The notes under the pieces: model-generated
What the model was told of the DNA's origin: nothing
Database searches by the model: none
Seen by the model: only the letters and a program-made list of their open reading frames with translations
Position numbers and translations under genes: made by a program
Shown: in pieces, positions 52,397 through 57,373 of the stretch
How the letters are laid out: each line of letters opens with the position of its first letter
How positions within the stretch are numbered: the stretch's first letter is position 1
Assembly (NCBI GenBank): GCA_018267575.1
Contig: JAFDYF010000085.1
Location: 1 to 57,373, forward strand
DNA length: 57,373 nucleotides
From: Bacteroidota bacterium
Lineage (GTDB): Bacteria; Bacteroidota; Bacteroidia; Chitinophagales; Chitinophagaceae
Direction of reading: 5' to 3'

Positions 52397-53533
52397 TCAG
52401 ACCCTTTCTTGTGCACGCATCCATCGCTCTGGGATTTCATTGCTGCTGGCGAGCAAGTAATCTTTATAGGAGCAGGCGATGTATTTTTTATCGGGCAACT
52501 GCATCCACCAGCGATTTGTTTTTCTGCTTTTGAGAAAAATGGTTTCCACTTCGGCGAATGCGGTGTGGTATTCGATAAAAGAATCTTTTTCATCGAGCCT
52601 GGCTTCGCGGCGGCCGCGGCTTTTGCCATCGATCAGGTACCAGAGCATATGGCTAATCTGTTTGGCCGTGAGTTGGTCATGATCTTTTTCGGGTTCGTAC
52701 CCATAAATGCCAACGGTGTTCACATTGGGACTTAAACCTGCATAGCGCATGAGCGTGCATGCTTCCTCGCCATTAAAGCCATTGGGCGAAAGGCTATTGG
52801 ATGGAGCAAATGCATGAGCGATGGCAGATATATCGAAACTGAATAGTGAGCAGTTACGGATCACCGGCTCCATTTCTTCGATATTTTCTTTTACGCTACC
52901 TACCCGAAAACAGTCGAAGCGGAGTTTGTCCATAGTCTCCAACATGCGTGGGTGCACATAATAACTTTGGAAACCGATATGGTTATAATGACGGATATAG
53001 TTTGGCTCCGTGGTGAGCATTTCCATAAGATAATTACCGCTGCGGCTCTGTGCTTCGATATTCAGGTTGATGAGCGCATCCACACAAACGGCCTCAACAA
53101 TTTTTTTATTATCAACATACGTTTGGTATTGGGCGAGGGTGAGATCGCAGGAGCCACCTAGCACCACAATAGTTTTTCCATATTCAAGCAATTCGCGGAT
53201 GACTGTTTTGAGAGCAGCATGCGTATCATTGAGACTGGCACCGGGCTTGATATTGCCAGCATCGGCAATTTTTATATCGGTATGCCAGCAATAGAGTTTG
53301 TACAATTCATCACGGATTGCATCGGGTGCGCTGCTCCATTTAGGGCCTGGACCTTTTCCACGTATTTCGCCACAGCCCACGATGATGATATCCTTCTCGA
53401 AAAAGTCTGGGAATTCGTCTTCGTATTTTTCGACCAGTTTGCCTAATTGCCCATCGGCATATTCTATTTCGGTTGCATTTATATGTGACCCGATGGGTTC
53501 TAAAAAATCCTTTAGGTTCTGGATATCATTCAT
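52397..53533 (-). CDS. Ureohydrolase-fold protein with lost metal ligands (formimidoylglutamase-like)
   Basis: A 378-residue cytoplasmic protein. I chose the ATG at 53533 because the longer frame reads through an apparent promoter box. It follows the arginase/formimidoylglutamase plan, but the metal motifs are degraded: GGHD is GGSCD (126-130), DAHxD is DALIN (152-156), and SFDxD is SFDIS (232-236). Four of six ligands are gone, so it probably does not hydrolyse in the standard way. The fold is likely kept as a binding or regulatory protein. Its usual automatic name, formimidoylglutamase, should not be trusted here. Confidence 0.8.
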   Translation of the reverse strand: MNDIQNLKDFLEPIGSHINATEIEYADGQLGKLVEKYEDEFPDFFEKDIIIVGCGEIRGKGPGPKWSSAPDAIRDELYKLYCWHTDIKIADAGNIKPGASLNDTHAALKTVIRELLEYGKTIVVLGGSCDLTLAQYQTYVDNKKIVEAVCVDALINLNIEAQSRSGNYLMEMLTTEPNYIRHYNHIGFQSYYVHPRMLETMDKLRFDCFRVGSVKENIEEMEPVIRNCSLFSFDISAIAHAFAPSNSLSPNGFNGEEACTLMRYAGLSPNVNTVGIYGYEPEKDHDQLTAKQISHMLWYLIDGKSRGRREARLDEKDSFIEYHTAFAEVETIFLKSRKTNRWWMQLPDKKYIACSYKDYLLASSNEIPERWMRAQERV

Positions 53534-53550
53534 GTGGGAATATTTACTAG

Positions 53551-53558
53551 CAAACTTA
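53551..53558 (-). promoter_or_regulatory. -7 box before the ureohydrolase-like gene
   Basis: TAAGTTTG on the minus strand (53558-53551) is a perfect -7 match, 17 nt upstream of the chosen ATG. No -33 box stands out. Confidence 0.45.
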
Positions 53559-53647
53559 AATAGAAAACAAACGCCTAGCGAACAGTGGTTATTCACATAC
53601 CTTGAAAAGCATGTATTTGGTATAATACTGAATTAGGGATGCATGTT

Positions 53648-54892
53648 CTAAAATAAAATCTCAAAATGGTGTAGGTTATCCTTGAAGAAATAGGAGATGG
53701 TATATTGATAGTTATCGCAAATCTGTTTTACGATGGCCAGACCCAGCCCCGACCCTTCGGAACGACTGGATTTTTTGAACCGGTCAAAAATGACGGAGGG
53801 GTCAAAACTTAAAGCGGGACCCGTATTTCTGATGAGCAGCTTTTGATTGTCCAGTGAAATGTGGATACTACCATTTTCCACATTATGGCGGATGGCATTA
53901 CCCAAGAGATTATTCAATAGGGTATCGGTCAGATATTCGTTCATTTTGAGCGAAACTGGTTGAAGCTGATCGGTCAATTGAAGCTGTTTGGTACTGATCA
54001 GGTCTTCCATCTGAAGGATTTTTTGTTTGATCAAACTATCCAAAGAAAGCATTTCCACTTCTTTAAACTGGTTGTTCCCGATTTTGGTGAGCAATAATAA
54101 AGACTGGTTCAGTTTGGTGAGCCTGGTGATGGCATCGTACATGGATTGTAATTGACGGCTATGGGTTTCCGTTAGCCCCGGTTCCTGTATCAACAAATCC
54201 AGTTTTGAGTTGAGGATGGCCAAGGGGGTCTGCATTTCGTGGGAGGCATTATCGGCAAAATTTTTCAGCGTATCATAATCTTTTATGATTTGTGAGGTCA
54301 TAGTCTGTACTACATTGTCAAGCTCCCTGAACTCCTCGGTATCGGTGGGACTGCCTTCGTATTTTTTATTGGAGAGATTGAATGCTTTGATGGAATCGAG
54401 TGTATCGTAAAATGGTTTCCATATTTTTCTTAAAAGCAAGCGGTTGGTGATAAATAAAATCAATAATAAAAGGATGATCAGCCCCATGGTGATGAGTACG
54501 ATCAGCATCACCAGGTCTTCCATCTCTTCCTCTGTTTTGGTGACAGAAGCTTTATAAAATTGGTTGCCCACCGATATCGGGAATACCAGTTCCCGATAAG
54601 GATTGGTTTCGTGCTCGTGACCATCGACCAATTCTATATTGTTGAATTTTCTTTTCACAGGGCCCTCTGCTGGATCAAAACGGATCTGCTGATCGCGGTA
54701 GTGGGTAGCTTCGGGCAATCGGTTATTGCGTTTTACATAATTTAAGATTTCAGCTTCTTCCACTTTCAAAGTATTGTCCAACTGACGGATCAGCACATAG
54801 CGTAGCATAAAAAAATAGCAGATGCTGGCCGAAAGCATGACCGCAATGGTGGCGATGATATTGACCCGGTTGTATTTTGCGATCAGTTTCAT
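53648..54892 (-). CDS. Sensor histidine kinase
   Basis: A 414-residue inner-membrane kinase with two membrane helices (about 11-31 and 128-150) around a ~95-residue periplasmic sensor. The phospho-acceptor is His218 in NASHEMQTPLAIL, followed by the ATPase domain with NAIRHN and GLGLAIVKQICDNY. It pairs with the response regulator just upstream on the same strand. The signal is unknown. Confidence 0.94.
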   Translation of the reverse strand: MKLIAKYNRVNIIATIAVMLSASICYFFMLRYVLIRQLDNTLKVEEAEILNYVKRNNRLPEATHYRDQQIRFDPAEGPVKRKFNNIELVDGHEHETNPYRELVFPISVGNQFYKASVTKTEEEMEDLVMLIVLITMGLIILLLLILFITNRLLLRKIWKPFYDTLDSIKAFNLSNKKYEGSPTDTEEFRELDNVVQTMTSQIIKDYDTLKNFADNASHEMQTPLAILNSKLDLLIQEPGLTETHSRQLQSMYDAITRLTKLNQSLLLLTKIGNNQFKEVEMLSLDSLIKQKILQMEDLISTKQLQLTDQLQPVSLKMNEYLTDTLLNNLLGNAIRHNVENGSIHISLDNQKLLIRNTGPALSFDPSVIFDRFKKSSRSEGSGLGLAIVKQICDNYQYTISYFFKDNLHHFEILF

Positions 54893-54937
54893 GTTATCGT
54901 TCTTGAACAGGATTTGTTTGGATATCTAGATCTATCT

Positions 54938-55618
54938 CTAACCAGTAAATTTATACCCCATTCCATATATGGATTGAATATAATCGCTGCAACCAGCGGC
55001 AATCAGTTTCTTGCGCAAGTTTTTTACATGAGTGTAAATGAAATCATAGTTGCTTGCTCCTTCCATCTCATCGCCCCATAAATGTTCGGCAATGGCATTT
55101 TTGGAAATGACCCTTCCTTTATTGTAAGCAAAATATAAAAGTAGCTGATATTCCTTTCGGGTGAGGTCGAGCAAGTGGTTGTTCACAAAAACGGTTTTTG
55201 CCAGTATGTCGATGATAAGCTCGTTGAACTGGAGTAGGTTGTTGCCCGCGGAATGCCGCCTTCTGATGATGGCGGTGATCCTGGCCACGAGTTCAGAAAG
55301 ATGGAAAGGTTTTGGCAGATAGTCATCTGCACCCAACTGAAGTCCCGTGATCCGGTCCTCCAGTGAATTGCGGGCAGAAATGATCAGCACCCCATCCATT
55401 TTTTTGTTTTCTTTCAACTGTTTGAGTAAGTCCAACCCACTTCCGCCCGGCAAATTGATATCCAGCAGAATGCAATCATAATCGAAAAGCTCGATTTTTT
55501 CCAAAGCGGTAGCATAATCTGTTGCGGCATCACAGATAAAATGCTCCTGCTTCAGGTATTTGTAGATGCTTTCGCTCAATAATTGCTCATCTTCTATGAC
55601 CAGTACTTTCATCTTCAA
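54938..55618 (-). CDS. OmpR-type response regulator
   Basis: A 226-residue regulator with a receiver domain (1-118; acidic pocket Glu9-Asp10, phospho-acceptor Asp53 in LLDINLPGG) and an OmpR-type winged helix (about 130-226; LTRKEYQLLLYFAYNKG, then YTHVKNLRKKL). It is 45 nt before its kinase and divergent from the YncE-like gene, which it may control. Confidence 0.95.
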   Translation of the reverse strand: MKMKVLVIEDEQLLSESIYKYLKQEHFICDAATDYATALEKIELFDYDCILLDINLPGGSGLDLLKQLKENKKMDGVLIISARNSLEDRITGLQLGADDYLPKPFHLSELVARITAIIRRRHSAGNNLLQFNELIIDILAKTVFVNNHLLDLTRKEYQLLLYFAYNKGRVISKNAIAEHLWGDEMEGASNYDFIYTHVKNLRKKLIAAGCSDYIQSIYGMGYKFTG

Positions 55619-55700
55619 CTTGAATAGTTCGTTCGAATTCGGATAACTTCAATATTTCTTCAGAATCTTCCTCCACATTTATGTGCAAATTCAGATTTTG

Positions 55701-55732
55701 TTCTCATAAAACTAAAACAGATTCTCATGAAA
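55701..55732. promoter_or_regulatory. Direct repeat 21 bp apart, possible response-regulator site
   Basis: TTCTCATAAAA at 55701-55711 and TTCTCATGAAA at 55722-55732 match at 10 of 11 bases and are spaced 21 bp, about two helical turns, as is usual for OmpR-type dimers. The second copy contains the ATG of the YncE-like gene. Confidence 0.4.
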
Positions 55733-56737
55733 TATTCATTTATTGCCTTTATTACAACTGCTTTTCTTTTTGCTTTTACAAATCCTACAGCTGCTCAATC
55801 TGGCAGTGGGTACAAAATTGACCGGGTTTTTCATATTGCCAGCGGCGGTGGCTGGGATTATATTGCGGCAGGGCCGGGCAATGGCCGCATCTATGTTTCC
55901 CATGGTACGCAGGTCAATATCCTAGATCAAAAAACGGGTGATTCGATAGGGGTAATCCCCAACACGACAGGGGTGCACGGCATTGCATTTGTTCCATCAT
56001 TGAACAAGGGCCTTACCAGTAATGGGAGGCTCAACAATGTAACCGTTTTTGATTTGAAGACGAATGCGGTGCTCTCACAGATAGCCACTGGTCAAAACCC
56101 CGATGCCATTATGTATGATGAGTATTCCAAAAAAATCATCACCTGCAATGGCCGAAGCAACGACCTTTCTATCATAGATCCAGTGAGTGAAAAGCTGGTG
56201 GCTACGATTCCGGTTGGCGGGAAACCTGAAACGGCTGTTTCCGACCAGGCAGGAAAAATTTATGTGAACATTGAGAACAAGAATGAGATTTCGGTAATCA
56301 ATATCAATACGAATAAAGTGGAAGCAAGTTGGAGCATTGCCCCGGCAGAGGGCCCGACCGGACTGGCTATTGATATCAAAACAAAAAGATTGTTCGCTGG
56401 TTGCGAAAAGCTACTCGTAGTGGTGGACGCCACCAATGGCAAGGTAATCGACAAAATAGCTATTGCCGATGGTTGTGATGGGGTGGCTTTTGATAATGGG
56501 CTGAAATATATTTTTGCTTCCTGCGGTACGGGCAAACTGGCGGTTATTCAAGAAGTGAATGCAGACCATTTTAAACTCATTGATAATGTGGAAACAAAAA
56601 GAAGTGCCCGCACGATTGGTCTGGATGAGACCACCCATGAAGTGTTTTTGCCAGCGGCCGATCTTGAAAAAGCGGTTGCAGGCGAAAGACCGAAGATGGT
56701 ACCGGGCACTTTCCAGGTTTTAGTATTGAAAAAATAA
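55727..56737 (+). CDS. YncE family beta-propeller protein
   Basis: A 336-residue exported protein with a signal peptide (1-24, ending TAAQ) and seven repeated propeller units of the type NGRIYVSHGTQVNILDQKTG and SNDLSIIDPVSEKLVATIPV, as in E. coli YncE and surface-layer-like propellers. It may bind DNA, metal or protein in the periplasm; no active site is seen. It starts at the two-component regulator divergent region and is followed by a PepSY-like gene. Confidence 0.87.
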   Translation: MKYSFIAFITTAFLFAFTNPTAAQSGSGYKIDRVFHIASGGGWDYIAAGPGNGRIYVSHGTQVNILDQKTGDSIGVIPNTTGVHGIAFVPSLNKGLTSNGRLNNVTVFDLKTNAVLSQIATGQNPDAIMYDEYSKKIITCNGRSNDLSIIDPVSEKLVATIPVGGKPETAVSDQAGKIYVNIENKNEISVININTNKVEASWSIAPAEGPTGLAIDIKTKRLFAGCEKLLVVVDATNGKVIDKIAIADGCDGVAFDNGLKYIFASCGTGKLAVIQEVNADHFKLIDNVETKRSARTIGLDETTHEVFLPAADLEKAVAGERPKMVPGTFQVLVLKK

Positions 56738-56797
56738 TCAGACTATTTGCGAGCCTATTGTAAATCACCTTATTTTTTAATTTTAAAATCATAAAAA

Positions 56798-57214
56798 ATG
56801 AAACGCTTACTCTTGCTGACCAGCATTGGTTTTAGTTTGGGATTACAGGCACAAATGAAAGCACCCTCGGCTGTTTCAAAAGCTTTTGAACAGCGATTTG
56901 CAAATGCCAAACATGTAAAATGGGGAAAAGAAAATGCAAAGGAATATGAAGCTGATTTTGTCCTGAACGGAATAAAAATGTCAGCCAATTTTGATTTGCA
57001 GGGAAATTGGAAAGAAACGGAAACGGAAATAGCCATTACCCAACTACCTGTGGCGGTGTCAAGCTCCGTCCGTGAACACTACCAAGGTTCAACCATTGAA
57101 GGGGCTAGCAAAATCGAAAAGCCAGACGGAAAAATAATCTACGAAACCGACCTTAAATGGAAAGGAAAGAAAAAAGAAGTGGAATTATATCCTGATGGTA
57201 AATTGGTAAAATAA
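56798..57214 (+). CDS. PepSY-like (DUF2874) exported protein
   Basis: A 138-residue exported protein with a signal peptide (1-19, ending LQAQ). The mature part has two alpha-beta units of the PepSY-like/BLIP pattern (VSKAFEQRFANAKHVKWGKE, then DFVLNGIKMSANFDLQGNWK, and later VSSSVREHYQGSTIEGASKI). Such proteins are commonly controlled by adjacent two-component systems in Bacteroidota. It probably shares a transcript with the YncE-like gene 60 nt upstream. Confidence 0.85.
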   Translation: MKRLLLLTSIGFSLGLQAQMKAPSAVSKAFEQRFANAKHVKWGKENAKEYEADFVLNGIKMSANFDLQGNWKETETEIAITQLPVAVSSSVREHYQGSTIEGASKIEKPDGKIIYETDLKWKGKKKEVELYPDGKLVK

Positions 57215-57222
57215 AAACGGAT

Positions 57223-57265
57223 AGAAATAAAAAGCCATGGTTATCAGCCATGGCTTTTTATTTCT
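57223..57265. terminator. Perfect 18-bp hairpin terminator
   Basis: Arms 57223-57240 and 57248-57265 are exact reverse complements, with CCATGG at the tip and A/T runs at the foot on both sides. It lies 9 nt past the PepSY-like stop and can work in both directions. Confidence 0.85.
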
Positions 57266-57337
57266 ATTTAACGTGTTGTGCTATTAGTTTAGCAAAAAAA
57301 TAAGCATTGATTAAAGTATTTATTCAAAATATTCTTT

Positions 57338-57365
57338 GTTCTTTTTTGCTTGCCCAAAAAAGAAC
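57338..57365. repeat. 11-bp inverted repeat at the window edge
   Basis: GTTCTTTTTTG (57338-57348) pairs perfectly with CAAAAAAGAAC (57355-57365). It is followed by another AAAAAAG motif at the very end of the window. Similar TTCTTTTTTGGGC/AAAAAAGAAC sequences are a common intergenic element in this phylum, from recall. Its full extent is cut off. Confidence 0.55.
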
Positions 57366-57373
57366 CAAAAAAG

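Overview
The window looks like chromosomal DNA from a Bacteroidota bacterium, most likely a member of the Chitinophagaceae. The evidence is two secreted proteins with type IX secretion (T9SS) C-terminal sorting domains, the gliding protein GldC, DUF4290 and DUF6089 families that are largely confined to this phylum, AT-rich intergenic DNA, and several promoters of the Bacteroidota type (TTTG, then 19-20 nt, then TAnnTTTG). No rRNA, tRNA, CRISPR array, transposase, integrase or phage gene was seen.

Layout. 0.1-12.2 kb is mostly on the minus strand: a 1056-residue T9SS adhesin-like protein, an NAD-dependent epimerase next to an alpha-L-fucosidase, a CNNM/CorC transporter, gmk, murA, a DUF4290 protein and a second T9SS protein. 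12.4-20.1 kb is on the plus strand: glycosyltransferase, gldC, yqeY-like, cvpA-like, alpha/beta hydrolase, CBS protein, BamA-like barrel, nadK and a DUF6089 barrel. 30.4-37.2 kb resumes an envelope/translation block: uppS, bamA, two OmpH/Skp chaperones, murI, rpmH, rnpA, yidD. From 37.2 kb to the end comes a mixed housekeeping and stress region: lipoprotein, sod, tadA, aldehyde dehydrogenase, glutathione peroxidase, dusB, a CPBP protease, a Cys-rich secreted protein, a GH3/beta-lactamase fusion, an SMP-30 protein, mutL, a PBP4-type peptidase, a degenerate ureohydrolase, and a two-component system divergent from a YncE-like propeller and a PepSY-like protein.

The main accessory region is 20.06-30.41 kb. 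From knowledge of Bacteroidota genomes, CBS-nadK-DUF6089-uppS-bamA-ompH-ompH-murI is normally compact; here about 10 kb of low-GC DNA separates DUF6089 from uppS. It holds a DUF6624-like secreted protein, a PAS/LuxR regulator and five large exported thioredoxin-fold (TlpA-like) proteins. All five carry a CXPC active site but each has a different X (Leu, Gly, Ile, Val, Thr). One of the five is frameshifted, and at least two more gene remnants lie between them. This looks like a gene family expanding and decaying in place, and is the best candidate here for an undescribed system.

Other points worth checking are rnpA, which has no ATG/GTG/TTG start and appears to begin at ATC; MurA with Asp in place of the fosfomycin-target Cys; a ureohydrolase-fold protein that has lost most metal ligands; MutL with an eroded endonuclease motif; a dispersed GCGTTCAGC-type repeat; and a short-chain dehydrogenase remnant.
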